Below are positions 15,371 to 22,794 of a stretch of DNA of 64,000 nt, piece after piece. The DNA comes from Clostridiales bacterium (GTDB lineage: Bacteria > Bacillota > Clostridia > Oscillospirales > Oscillospiraceae). Made by a program: the position numbers and the translations under genes. Where the stretch lies: assembly GCA_004558025.1 (NCBI GenBank), contig SFEG01000009.1:1-64000 (forward strand). The letters are read 5' to 3'. Within the stretch, counting starts at the first letter, position 1. Every line of letters begins with the position of its first letter. The notes under the pieces were generated by a model. It made no database searches. It was not told the origin of the DNA and saw only the letters and a program-made list of their open reading frames with translations.

Positions 15371-16453
15371 ATGGACGAAAAGCGAAGAACGATAAGAGAT
15401 AAGTGTGCAAATCTGCTGTTCAAGAGCCGAAAAATTTCCGATGGCTTTGACAGGGCGTGGAGCATGCACAGCCGCATGTTCGGCGATATAATGGAACCTG
15501 CGTTTACGGAGGACGCCGCTTCGCGCCTGGAGCTCGTGAGCGCTCTTAACCTCATGAGCGGGGGCAAGCACACAGCGGGCGCACGAAAGCTCGAAAGGCT
15601 GTTTGACGCCTGCCGCAGTGACGAAGATCTTGCCGCGCTCAACTTCTTTATGGGCGTATGCTGCGAAAAGATGGGACTTATCGACATGGCGGCGGCCTAT
15701 TACGGTGAGTCTGCAAGGCGCGAGCCGGAGTTTTACATGGTATACCTCATGCTCGCAAAATGCCTGCACACCCGGCGGCATTACGAGGCCGCGGCCAATG
15801 CATATTTCAAGACTCTCGATGCTATCCTCTCACGCCCGAAAAAGGATGAGGTGCCGGCGGTGCGGGAAGAGCCGCTTTTGGGCTCTGTCCACGGGAATCT
15901 TGCAAGCTGCCTTATCATGATGCGCCGCTATGACGACGCGGAGTTTGAGCTGTACGAGGCTCAGCGGTATGACTATGCGCCGCCTCAGATGCTCGTCACG
16001 TGGGCGACGCTTTACGCCGCTACCGGGCGCAGAGCCAAGGCGGCGGAGAAAATGAGCGAGCTGAGAAAAATATCGCCGGAGCTCGAGTCGGCCTCGGCGC
16101 TGAGCATAAGGGAGATAATCGAGCAGAAAAACTCCCACTTTGCGCCCCGCGTTATCGACAGCGAAAAGCTCAGTGGGTTTTGGGACTGGTTCTGTGAAAA
16201 TGCAGAGAATCTCAAGGCGCTCGCCTTCGGCATGCCGTCGCAGGATTTGATGAGAGAGACCTACGAACAGGTCTCCGGCATATTTGACGCCGTCGTCGAA
16301 AAGCCGGGCTTTGAGTTCGGGCGCGACGGAGATAAGGCGCGCATGAGCTTTTTCGATAACTACAATCTGACCTTTGAGCTGTGGCTCGACAGATTGGTTG
16401 ACACCGCTCCGCACTCGCTGCGCAGCGATTGGAGCTTTTATTCGATACATTGA
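15371..16453 (+). CDS. TPR-repeat protein
   Basis: A 360-residue cytoplasmic protein. Tetratricopeptide-like helical pairs are seen from about residue 60 to 240, for example LNFFMGVCCEKMGLIDMAAA, MVYLMLAKCLHTRRHYEAAA and GNLASCLIMMRRYDDAEFEL; the C-terminal 120 residues (SEKLSGFWDWFCENAENLKA onward) are a different domain without a known motif. Start ATG 15371 follows AGGTG. It is 9 bases upstream of the YjjG-like phosphatase gene and so likely cotranscribed. A scaffold role is usual for TPR proteins; its partner is unknown. Confidence 0.78.
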   Translation: MDEKRRTIRDKCANLLFKSRKISDGFDRAWSMHSRMFGDIMEPAFTEDAASRLELVSALNLMSGGKHTAGARKLERLFDACRSDEDLAALNFFMGVCCEKMGLIDMAAAYYGESARREPEFYMVYLMLAKCLHTRRHYEAAANAYFKTLDAILSRPKKDEVPAVREEPLLGSVHGNLASCLIMMRRYDDAEFELYEAQRYDYAPPQMLVTWATLYAATGRRAKAAEKMSELRKISPELESASALSIREIIEQKNSHFAPRVIDSEKLSGFWDWFCENAENLKALAFGMPSQDLMRETYEQVSGIFDAVVEKPGFEFGRDGDKARMSFFDNYNLTFELWLDRLVDTAPHSLRSDWSFYSIH

Positions 16454-16462
16454 GGTGAAGCT

Positions 16463-17152
16463 ATGATAAAGTATGTCTTTATGGATATTGACGATACGCT
16501 GCTCGACTTCGGAAAGGCCGAGGCAGCGGCGATAAAAAAGACCTTCGAGCGCATTGGCGTTCCGGCAACGCCGGAGGTCATATCGCGATACAGCGAGATA
16601 AACGACGAGCACTGGAAAATGCTCGAGCGTGGGGAGCTTACCCGCGAGCAGGTGCTGGTTTATCGCTTTGACACGCTGTTTGCCGAGCTCGGCATAAAAA
16701 ATGTGCCCAGCGAGATGGCGCAGGCAAGCTATGAGTATCTTCTCGGCATAGGTCACTATTTTGTCGACGGTGCGCCCGAGCTTTTGGAGGCGCTCAAGGG
16801 CAAATATGAGCTCTACATCGTCTCAAACGGCACGGCCTCGGTGCAGGACAGCCGCCTTGAAAGCGCGGGCATCGCGCCGTATTTCAAGGACATTTTCATA
16901 TCCGAGCGCCTGGGCGCGGATAAGCCGTCTAAGGAGTTTTTCGACCTTGCGTTCTCGCGCATCGAGGGCTTTGAGCGCGATAAGGCGATCATCGTCGGCG
17001 ACAGGCTTTCATCCGATATCCTCGGCGGCATAAACGCGGGGATAAAAACCTGCTGGTTTAACCCGAAAGGTCTGCCCGTAAGTGGCGATATACGCCCCGA
17101 CTGCGAGATCCACGCTCTTTGCGAGTTGCCCGAACTATTAGAAAAACTCTGA
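16463..17152 (+). CDS. yjjG: YjjG-like HAD-family nucleotidase
   Basis: A 229-residue HAD phosphatase. Motif I is FMDIDDTLLDF (catalytic Asp at about residues 8 and 10), motif II LYIVSNGT, motif III Lys within GADKPSKEFFDLAF and motif IV AIIVGDRLSSDILGGINAGI; the helical cap spans residues about 17-90. The layout and length match the YjjG/YfnB noncanonical pyrimidine nucleotidase group, which removes 5'-phosphates from damaged pyrimidine nucleotides. Its last codons (GAA AAA CTC TGA) lie inside the first copy of the duplicated terminator. Confidence 0.88.
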   Translation: MIKYVFMDIDDTLLDFGKAEAAAIKKTFERIGVPATPEVISRYSEINDEHWKMLERGELTREQVLVYRFDTLFAELGIKNVPSEMAQASYEYLLGIGHYFVDGAPELLEALKGKYELYIVSNGTASVQDSRLESAGIAPYFKDIFISERLGADKPSKEFFDLAFSRIEGFERDKAIIVGDRLSSDILGGINAGIKTCWFNPKGLPVSGDIRPDCEIHALCELPELLEKL

Positions 17153-17176
17153 GGCATTTTGCCTCAGAGTTTTTCG
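17141..17176. terminator. Palindromic terminator, first copy of a 36-bp perfect direct repeat
   Basis: Bases 17141-17176 form GAAAAACTCTGAGGC, TTTT-centred loop, then the complement, ending TTTTTCG. The palindrome includes the stop codon of the yjjG gene. An identical 36-bp copy is at 17395-17430 and contains the stop codon of the convergent PPTase gene, on the other strand. Confidence 0.9.
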
Positions 17177-17394
17177 CGGACTGTCAAAAAACCTATGCTG
17201 CTGCGGAAAAATAACCGCGCAGCGGGGGAGCTTGAGGGGGCAAGGCCCGCCTCAAGTTGGATTATAGCCATCAAAAACGTCCGGCACGGACTTTTTGACG
17301 AGCATAGCGAGATTTTTCGTGAAGCGTAAGCTTCACAAAAAATGTGGCGTGTTTGAAGCGTGCAAAAAAGTCCAATACTTTTTTGACACGCTGA
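17177..17394. mobile_element. 218-bp hairpin-rich insertion between duplicated terminators
   Basis: The segment lies between the two perfect 36-bp repeats and has near-terminal inverted repeats TGTCAAAAAA (17182-17191) and TTTTTTGACA (17379-17388). Inside are hairpins CTTGAGG/CCTCAAG (17231-17256), GTCCG/CGGAC (17279-17291), GTGAAGC/GCTTCAC (17319-17336) and GCTGCG/CGCAGC. It has no coding frame. The layout suits a non-autonomous element (MITE-like or a structured intergenic repeat) that inserted into, or duplicated, a shared terminator. The mechanism is inferred. Confidence 0.6.
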
Positions 17395-17430
17395 GAAAAA
17401 CTCTGAGGCATTTTGCCTCAGAGTTTTTCG
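17395..17430. terminator. Palindromic terminator, second copy of the 36-bp repeat
   Basis: Identical base for base to 17141-17176 and 254 bp away. It carries the stop codon of the minus-strand PPTase gene and terminates it on the minus strand. Confidence 0.9.
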
Positions 17431-17999
17431 TTTATAAGTTCAATTTTGCCGATATCCGGCGCTTTTACACAGCAGCCGATATGGTATTGAGCAATAAGCG
17501 CACCGCCGAAGGAGCAGCCCTCGATTCCCTGCACGACGGAAAATGTCCTCACATCGCCCAGGCGCAGACCGGCGGCCTTTATGTAGCTCTCCTTGAGCGT
17601 CCACAGTCGGCAGAACTCCTCCTCGGGGGATTGAGAGCGCTCGACGAGCTCAGCCTCGTCCGGAAGAAAAAATCGCTCGGCAAGCCTGAGAGAGCCGGCG
17701 CGCGCAAGCTCGATATCCACGCCGACGGGCACATCGGCGACCGCACACACGGCATATTTCCCGCAGTGCGAGAGCGAAAAGTGAACGCCGCCGTCGGGGA
17801 AACAGGGCTTTTCGTTTTCTGTCAGAACGTAGTCGGTGCGCCCCGCGGCCTTTTTGAGCAGAAGCTCAACGCCGAGACTGCGGCGCTTATCATCGTCGCT
17901 TTTGAGCCGCAGAGTTTTCTCCATGCGTTTCGGCGACACCGAGCCCAGGCAGGCGTTTATATCGAGCCCCGTGACATCGGCTATATAAAGCCTTATCAT
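17418..17999 (-). CDS. 4'-phosphopantetheinyl transferase (Sfp-type)
   Basis: A 193-residue enzyme that loads coenzyme A-derived phosphopantetheine on carrier proteins. Family landmarks: NEKPCFPDGGVHFSLSHCGKY (residues about 63-83), VPVGVDIELAR with the Mg-binding Asp-Glu pair (about 92-101), and FCRLWTLKESYIKAAGLRL (W-x-x-K-E-S/A-Y-x-K, about 128-145). It is close to the 200-240 residues of Sfp but a little short at the C-terminus. It overlaps the HD-hydrolase gene by 4 bases. No NRPS or PKS gene is in the window, so it may serve fatty-acid ACP or a distant cluster. Confidence 0.92.
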   Translation of the reverse strand: MIRLYIADVTGLDINACLGSVSPKRMEKTLRLKSDDDKRRSLGVELLLKKAAGRTDYVLTENEKPCFPDGGVHFSLSHCGKYAVCAVADVPVGVDIELARAGSLRLAERFFLPDEAELVERSQSPEEEFCRLWTLKESYIKAAGLRLGDVRTFSVVQGIEGCSFGGALIAQYHIGCCVKAPDIGKIELINEKL

Positions 18000-18538
18000 G
18001 CGCGCATCGCGTCGAGCGTTTTCTGAATGAGCGTATCAAGATCCCAGCCGCATATCTGTGCGCCGCGCAGGATAACGTCGCGCGAGCAGCCGGCGGCAAA
18101 CTTCTTGTCCTTGAATTTTTTCTTCACGGACTTCACCTCCATATCGGAGATGCCGGTAGGACGCATGAGGGCGACAGCGCCTATAAGGCCTGTCAGCTCA
18201 TCGGTCGCAAACAGGACCTTTTCCATGAAAAGCTCGGGCTCGACGTCGATGCAGATGCCGTAGCCGTGGCTTATAACTGCGTGGATGACCGACTCGTCAA
18301 CGTCCTTTTCGCGCAGAAGCTCCTGTGCCTTGACGCAGTGCTGCTCGGGGTAAAGCTCAAAATCTATGTCATGGAGCATGCCGACGGCAGCCCAGTAATC
18401 GACTCGCTCGGGGTCGTATTCCTTTGCAAGCTCACCCATGACCTTGGAAACGGTCTCGGCGTGCTGGAGGTGGAACGGCTCCTTGTTAAACTCGGCGACA
18501 AGCTGCCTTGCCTGCTCGACTGTGGGAATGTAGCTCAT
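17996..18538 (-). CDS. HD-domain hydrolase
   Basis: A 180-residue metal-dependent phosphohydrolase-like protein. HD motif residues are seen as FHLQHAETVSKVM (first His), GMLHDIDFEL (HD pair near residue 55) and VIHAVISHGYGI (third His near 90), with a further Asp in FATDELTGLIGAV. This pattern recurs in small clostridial HDIG proteins of unknown substrate. It precedes and overlaps the PPTase gene, so the two are translationally coupled, although a functional link is not obvious. Confidence 0.88.
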   Translation of the reverse strand: MSYIPTVEQARQLVAEFNKEPFHLQHAETVSKVMGELAKEYDPERVDYWAAVGMLHDIDFELYPEQHCVKAQELLREKDVDESVIHAVISHGYGICIDVEPELFMEKVLFATDELTGLIGAVALMRPTGISDMEVKSVKKKFKDKKFAAGCSRDVILRGAQICGWDLDTLIQKTLDAMRA

Positions 18539-18611
18539 ATGTATCTCCTCCTGAAAAGATGATGCACTATTTTACTGCAACGCTCGGCAGAAATCAACGG
18601 AAAATTCTTAA

Positions 18612-18640
18612 TTGACACTGCCGCGCCGATGGATTAGAAT
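18612..18640 (+). promoter_or_regulatory. Sigma-A-type promoter of the glycosyltransferase gene
   Basis: TTGACA (18612-18617), 17-bp spacer, TAGAAT (18635-18640), 29 bases before the start codon. Confidence 0.75.
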
Positions 18641-18668
18641 TTAAACAGTAATTACTAAGGAGAAGGAC

Positions 18669-19622
18669 ATGGAGCATCCCGTTTTGTATATTGTCATCCC
18701 CTGCTATAACGAGCAGGAGGTGCTGCCGATAACGGCCCCGATGTTTTTCAATAAGATAAAGGAACTCGCGGATAAGGGCCTGATAGCCGAGAACAGCCGC
18801 GTTTTGTTCGTAAATGACGGCAGCAGCGATAATACCTGGGATATCATCTGCTCGCTCGCGCAGAGTGACGAGCACTATATCGGCATAAGCCAAAGCCGGA
18901 ACCGCGGCCATCAGAACGCCGTGCTCGCAGGGCTCATGGAGGCCAAGGACCGCTGCGATATAAGCATATCCATCGACTGCGACGGGCAGGATGACATTAA
19001 CGCCATGGACGATATGGTGCGCGCGTATCTCGGCGGCTGCGATATCGTCTACGGCGTGAGGTGCGACCGCGAGAGCGACAGCTTTTTCAAGCGCACGACG
19101 GCGCAGGGCTTTTATAAATTCCTCTCTGCCATGGGAGCGGATATCGTGTATAACCACGCAGACTACAGACTCATAAGCGCAAGAGCGCTGCGCGAACTTG
19201 CAAAATTCGAGGAGGTCAATCTTTTCCTGCGCGGCATGGTGCCGCTTGTCGGCTTTAAGAGCACGAGCGTTGAGTATAAAAGGGCAGAGCGCATCGCAGG
19301 GAACAGCAAATACCCTCTGCGCAAAATGTTTGCCCTTGCCGGAGACGGCATAACGAGCCTTTCCATAAAGCCTCTGCGGCTTATAATGAGCTTCGGCCTC
19401 ATCGTCGCGCTTTTGAGCTTTTTGGGCGTTATATGGGCGATAGTCTCCGCTCTCGGCGGACACGCCGTCGCCGGTTGGGCGAGCACAACCTGCATAATCT
19501 GCTTTGTAAGCGGCGTGCAGCTTATCTGCATGGGCATAATCGGCGAATACATCGGCAAGATATACATGGAAACAAAGCGCCGCCCGCGATATATCATCTC
19601 CGAGCGGACGTGGGATAAATAA
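18669..19622 (+). CDS. Polyprenyl-phosphate glycosyltransferase (GT2, DPM1/GtrB-like)
   Basis: A 317-residue enzyme. Residues 1-220 are a GT2 catalytic domain: YIVIPCYNEQEVLP, RVLFVNDGSSDNTW, SQSRNRGHQNAVLAGL, SISIDCDGQDD (the D-x-D metal site) and the acceptor-side NLFLRGMVPLVGFKS. Two membrane helices follow at about 238-262 and 275-298, ending in a short Arg-rich tail, as in GtrB and YkoT. It should move a sugar from UDP/GDP donor to undecaprenyl phosphate at the inner membrane face; the PMT-family protein at 25790-27538 could use such a lipid-linked sugar. Own promoter upstream. Confidence 0.9.
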   Translation: MEHPVLYIVIPCYNEQEVLPITAPMFFNKIKELADKGLIAENSRVLFVNDGSSDNTWDIICSLAQSDEHYIGISQSRNRGHQNAVLAGLMEAKDRCDISISIDCDGQDDINAMDDMVRAYLGGCDIVYGVRCDRESDSFFKRTTAQGFYKFLSAMGADIVYNHADYRLISARALRELAKFEEVNLFLRGMVPLVGFKSTSVEYKRAERIAGNSKYPLRKMFALAGDGITSLSIKPLRLIMSFGLIVALLSFLGVIWAIVSALGGHAVAGWASTTCIICFVSGVQLICMGIIGEYIGKIYMETKRRPRYIISERTWDK

Positions 19623-19626
19623 GGAC

Positions 19627-19655
19627 TTGTTTAATAGACAAATGTTTGTTATAAT
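19627..19655 (+). promoter_or_regulatory. Promoter of the 80-residue membrane protein gene
   Basis: TTGTTT (19627-19632), 17 bp, TATAAT (19650-19655). The -35 is two mismatches from consensus, the -10 is perfect. Confidence 0.65.
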
Positions 19656-19691
19656 GCATTCATCTAATATTAAGGACAAGGAGATATCACT

Positions 19692-19934
19692 ATGAACTAT
19701 TGGAGCACTGCACGCAGAGGCGTTCTCGGCCTGAGCGTGGCTACCATCGCATATTCCATTTGGAAGAAGAATCCCGTTCTGCCTCTGGTACTTTACGGTC
19801 TGCATCTTGCGGAGTACTTTGCCGTTGCAAAAAAGGCAGGCAAGAAGGTGTGGTATGACGATACCCGCTGCTTTATAAACACCATGCTTTACGGCTTCAC
19901 CTTCTGGCTTCCCATGAAGCTTGAGATCGAGTGA
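19692..19934 (+). CDS. Small membrane protein of unknown function
   Basis: An 80-residue protein with two short hydrophobic stretches (GVLGLSVATIAYSIW, residues 10-24, and VLPLVLYGLHLAEYFAVA, 29-46) and a weaker third near 60-75. The motif LYGLHLAEYF and the C-terminal CFINTMLYGFTFWLPMKLE look conserved-type but match no family I can name. It resembles in style the C-terminal half of the protein at 14681-15199 (helix, HxAE/HDAD motif, basic loop). Own promoter, AAGGAG-type ribosome site and downstream terminator mark it as a real single gene. Confidence 0.75.
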   Translation: MNYWSTARRGVLGLSVATIAYSIWKKNPVLPLVLYGLHLAEYFAVAKKAGKKVWYDDTRCFINTMLYGFTFWLPMKLEIE

Positions 19935-19940
19935 TAACGA

Positions 19941-19976
19941 AAAACTCCGCCTTGTCGTCCAAGGCGGAATTTTTAT
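19941..19976 (+). terminator. Rho-independent terminator
   Basis: TCCGCCTTG (19946-19954) pairs with CAAGGCGGA (19960-19968), then ATTTTTAT. Confidence 0.85.
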
Positions 19977-19994
19977 ATTGGAGAGAATACGGAA

Positions 19995-20465
19995 ATGCTC
20001 AATACGACGCTTTGTTATATAAGCCGCGGCAGCGAGTATCTCATGCTGCACCGCGTGAAGAAGAAAAACGATATAAACCGCGATAAGTGGATCGGAATCG
20101 GCGGAAAATTCGAGCACGACGAAAGCCCCGACGAGTGCCTTCTGCGAGAGGTGAAGGAGGAGACGGGACTCACGCTGACCTCATGGCGCTGCCGGGGGAT
20201 AGTCACATTTGTGAACACGCAGTGCCAAACGGAATATATGCACCTGTTCACGGCCGACGGCTTCGAGGGCGAGCTTAGGACCTGCGACGAGGGCGAGCTT
20301 GAGTGGATAGACCGCGCGAAGCTCTACGACCTCACGCTTTGGGAGGGCGATAAGATATTTCTGCGCCTTTTGGAAAACGACGCGCAGCCCTTTTTCCTCC
20401 TAAAGCTCAGCTATGACGGCGATGAGCTCGTAAGCGCCGTTTTAAACGGTGAAAAAATAAGATAA
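19995..20465 (+). CDS. Nudix hydrolase (MutT-type)
   Basis: A 156-residue pyrophosphohydrolase. The Nudix box is GGKFEHDESPDECLLREVKEE followed by TGL (residues about 37-60), fitting Gx5Ex7REUxEExGU apart from normal variation. WIGIGGKFE and the downstream FTADGFEGELRTCDEGELEW are typical of the 8-oxo-dGTP diphosphatase/MutT-like subgroup in Clostridia, so sanitising oxidised nucleotides is likely, though other nucleotides are possible. It follows a terminator and starts after GGAGAG. Confidence 0.9.
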   Translation: MLNTTLCYISRGSEYLMLHRVKKKNDINRDKWIGIGGKFEHDESPDECLLREVKEETGLTLTSWRCRGIVTFVNTQCQTEYMHLFTADGFEGELRTCDEGELEWIDRAKLYDLTLWEGDKIFLRLLENDAQPFFLLKLSYDGDELVSAVLNGEKIR

Positions 20466-20492
20466 AAAAGGCCGGGTAATTTTACCCGGCCT
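20463..20492 (-). terminator. Terminator of the cyclase-family gene
   Basis: AGGCCGGGTAA (20469-20479) and TTACCCGGCCT (20482-20492) give an 11-bp stem; T6 follows only on the minus strand, so it mainly serves the gene ending at 20502. Confidence 0.85.
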
Positions 20493-20501
20493 GAAAAACA
20501 T

Positions 20502-21146
20502 TTATTCAAACCATGCAACTGCCCGTATGGGCGAACCGTCGCAGTTATCTATCTTCAAAGGGAAGCAGCTGAACCAGAACAGATCGCTGCCGCATAATTC
20601 GAGATTTTTGAGATTTTCTATATTCACGATCTCGCATTCTTTAAATAGTGCCTTGTGACGGGTCAAATTGCTGTCGGCAATGGGATCAAGGCCTATCACG
20701 TCAAATCCGATGCCCTTATAGCTTCCGGAAATTATAAAATTCAATACATCTTCACCAATGCAGGGGTAGTCTCCGAAATACGCATCCGTTCCCCAGCGCT
20801 TATCCCAGCCGAGGTTAAACAGCAGAAAATCCGCCTCATGCGCCTTTTTCCCCACCTTGTGAATACGATCCATTGAAATAGCGCTGCCCTCCGGCAGATC
20901 GCGGCAATCTATTACCAGAGCCTTGCCGATAAACTGCTCGGTCGGAAACCGATCGAGCGTTGTTCTTCCCGCATAAAGATGTGCCGGCGGATCCATATGA
21001 GTTCCGGTGTGGGAGTACATCTGCAATAAGGTCTCCCTGAAGCCGTCCTTTTCGTAGCTGTTTGCCGGGATGAGCTTTGGCGTATCCGTTCCGGGATAAA
21101 CCGGCATATCCTCTTTGATGGTATGCGTCAGATCGATCACTCTCAT
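20502..21146 (-). CDS. Cyclase-family (kynurenine formamidase-like) metal hydrolase
   Basis: A 214-residue protein. DLTHTIKEDMPVYPGTD at the N-terminus and the metal-binding HTGTHMDPPAH (residues about 47-57) define the cyclase/KynB family; the later ALVIDCRD and GFDVIGLDPIAD stretches also fit. Members hydrolyse N-formylkynurenine, isatin or similar cyclic amides; which one is not shown by sequence, and no kyn genes are nearby. Start ATG 21146 follows GGAGG by 8 bases. Confidence 0.9.
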   Translation of the reverse strand: MRVIDLTHTIKEDMPVYPGTDTPKLIPANSYEKDGFRETLLQMYSHTGTHMDPPAHLYAGRTTLDRFPTEQFIGKALVIDCRDLPEGSAISMDRIHKVGKKAHEADFLLFNLGWDKRWGTDAYFGDYPCIGEDVLNFIISGSYKGIGFDVIGLDPIADSNLTRHKALFKECEIVNIENLKNLELCGSDLFWFSCFPLKIDNCDGSPIRAVAWFE

Positions 21147-21168
21147 TTTTATCGCCTCCATATTAAGC

Positions 21169-21200
21169 GCAGCCACGGCAGTTATACCCGCCGTGGCTGC
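21169..21200. terminator. Stable hairpin between proS and the cyclase gene
   Basis: GCAGCCACGGC (21169-21179) pairs perfectly with GCCGTGGCTGC (21190-21200) across a 10-base loop. The minus-strand tail is not U-rich, so it may be an inefficient terminator or an mRNA-stabilising 3' hairpin of the proS transcript. Confidence 0.6.
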
Positions 21201-21215
21201 TTGGTATTCTATGCT

Positions 21216-22652
21216 TTAGTACGCAACGCCCCAGTAGATCATGTGCTTTGCCTTTTTGCCGCAGATGGGGCAGGTATCTCCGAGGTTTTCCTGCTCAAAG
21301 GGGATGCAGCGCGAGGACATGCCCGCCTGCTCCTTCATCTTCATTTCGCACTCGAGCTCGCCGCACCACATGGTCTTTATAAAGCCGCCGTTTTCCTCCT
21401 GAAGCCGCTTTGCTTCCTCAAGGGAGTGCGCCTCGAAGATGTGCTCGTCGAGGTTTTTCTTTGCTTTGTCGAACAGCCCCTGCTGCACGGCGTCGAGAAG
21501 CTCAGGAACCTTCTCGGTCAGCTCCGCGAGTGCGACGGAGGTCTTCTCGCCGTTATCGCGCCTTACGGCCATGCACACGCCGTTTTCAATGTCGCGCGGG
21601 CCGATCTCGATACGAAGGGGAACGCCCTTCATCTCGTACTGTGCGCACTTCCAGCCGAGGCTGTTGTCGCTGAGGTCTATCTTAACGCGGATGCCCGCCG
21701 CCTTGAGAGCGGCGTACAGCTCGTTTGCCTTTTCGGTGACGCCCTCCTTGTGCTGCGCTACGGGAACAACGATGACCTGTACCGGCGCGATGCGCGGAGG
21801 CAGGACGAGACCGCTGTTGTCACCGTGTGTCATGATGACGCCGCCTATTATGCGTGTAGACATGCCCCAGGAGGTCTGGTGCGGATGCTGCTGCTTATTT
21901 TCGCGGTCGGTGAAGGTGATGTTGAACTGCTCAGCAAAGCCGGTGCCGAAATAGTGGCTCGTGCCGGACTGGAGCGCCTTGTGGTCGTGCATCATGCACT
22001 CGATGGTGTAGGTGTTCACGGCACCCGCAAACTTTTCCTTCTCGGTCTTGTTGCCGCGGATGACGGGCATGGCGAGATAGTTTTCGCAGAGGTCTGCATA
22101 GACCTCAAGCTGATGCAACGTTTCCTCGCGTGCCTCGGCCTCGGTCTCGTGCAGAGTGTGACCCTCCTGCCAGAGGAACTCTCTGCCGCGCAGGAAGGGA
22201 CGCGTCGTCTTCTCCCAGCGGAGAACGGAGCACCACTGGTTATACAGCATCGGAAGATCGCGCCAGGAGTGCACCGTGTGGCTCCAGTGATCGCAGAAAA
22301 GCGTCTCGGAAGTCGGGCGGATGCACAGCCTCTCCGGCAGCTCCTCCGAGCCGCCGACGGTGACCCATGCGCACTCGGGCGCAAAGCCCTCGACATGATC
22401 CTTTTCCTTCTGAAGCAGGCTCTCGGGGATGAGCATGGGCATGGAGACGTTCTCGTGTCCGCCTTCCTTGAACATGCGGTCAAGCTCCTTCTGTATATTC
22501 TCCCAAATGGCGTAGCCGTATGGGCGCAGGATGAAAAGTCCCTTGACGCCGGAGTAGTCGACAAGCTCCGCCTTTGTGCACACATCGGTGAACCACTGGG
22601 CAAAGTCCTGCTCCATATCGGTTATCTGTTCAACTTTTTTATCCTTAGCCAT
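21216..22652 (-). CDS. proS: Prolyl-tRNA synthetase, archaeal/eukaryotic-like type (ProS type 3)
   Basis: A 478-residue class II synthetase charging tRNA-Pro. Motif 2 and motif 3 regions appear as NQWCSVLRWEKTTRPFLRGREF and GVIMTHGDNSGLVLPPRIAP; ICIRPTSETLFC-type binding (RLCIRPTSETLFCDHWSH) is present. The C-terminal zinc-like domain has CGELECEMK and DTCPICGKKAKH, and the protein ends with the characteristic Tyr (WGVAY). It lacks the editing insertion of bacterial ProS, as expected for type 3. Its gene stands alone with its own upstream region. Confidence 0.96.
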   Translation of the reverse strand: MAKDKKVEQITDMEQDFAQWFTDVCTKAELVDYSGVKGLFILRPYGYAIWENIQKELDRMFKEGGHENVSMPMLIPESLLQKEKDHVEGFAPECAWVTVGGSEELPERLCIRPTSETLFCDHWSHTVHSWRDLPMLYNQWCSVLRWEKTTRPFLRGREFLWQEGHTLHETEAEAREETLHQLEVYADLCENYLAMPVIRGNKTEKEKFAGAVNTYTIECMMHDHKALQSGTSHYFGTGFAEQFNITFTDRENKQQHPHQTSWGMSTRIIGGVIMTHGDNSGLVLPPRIAPVQVIVVPVAQHKEGVTEKANELYAALKAAGIRVKIDLSDNSLGWKCAQYEMKGVPLRIEIGPRDIENGVCMAVRRDNGEKTSVALAELTEKVPELLDAVQQGLFDKAKKNLDEHIFEAHSLEEAKRLQEENGGFIKTMWCGELECEMKMKEQAGMSSRCIPFEQENLGDTCPICGKKAKHMIYWGVAY

Positions 22653-22728
22653 TATAATTTCTCCTTAATATTAATAACTAAACTATTTTATCTAAAGCGG
22701 CAGAGCTTGTCAATAGATATAAAAAATC

Positions 22729-22757
22729 TTGACCGCTGTGAACTTTTTGTCTATAAT
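22729..22757 (+). promoter_or_regulatory. Sigma-A-type promoter of the HAAS-domain gene
   Basis: TTGACC (22729-22734), 17 bp, TATAAT (22752-22757). Confidence 0.8.
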
Positions 22758-22794
22758 AATATAGATTTAGTATAGCAATTCGGAGGTGACGCAT

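Noticed and set aside
18594..20117. 507-codon minus-strand open frame
   Set aside because: Runs across the glycosyltransferase, an intergenic promoter and the next gene; shadow of plus-strand genes.
21123..22775. 550-codon plus-strand open frame
   Set aside because: Opposite prolyl-tRNA synthetase; a GC-rich codon-position artefact.
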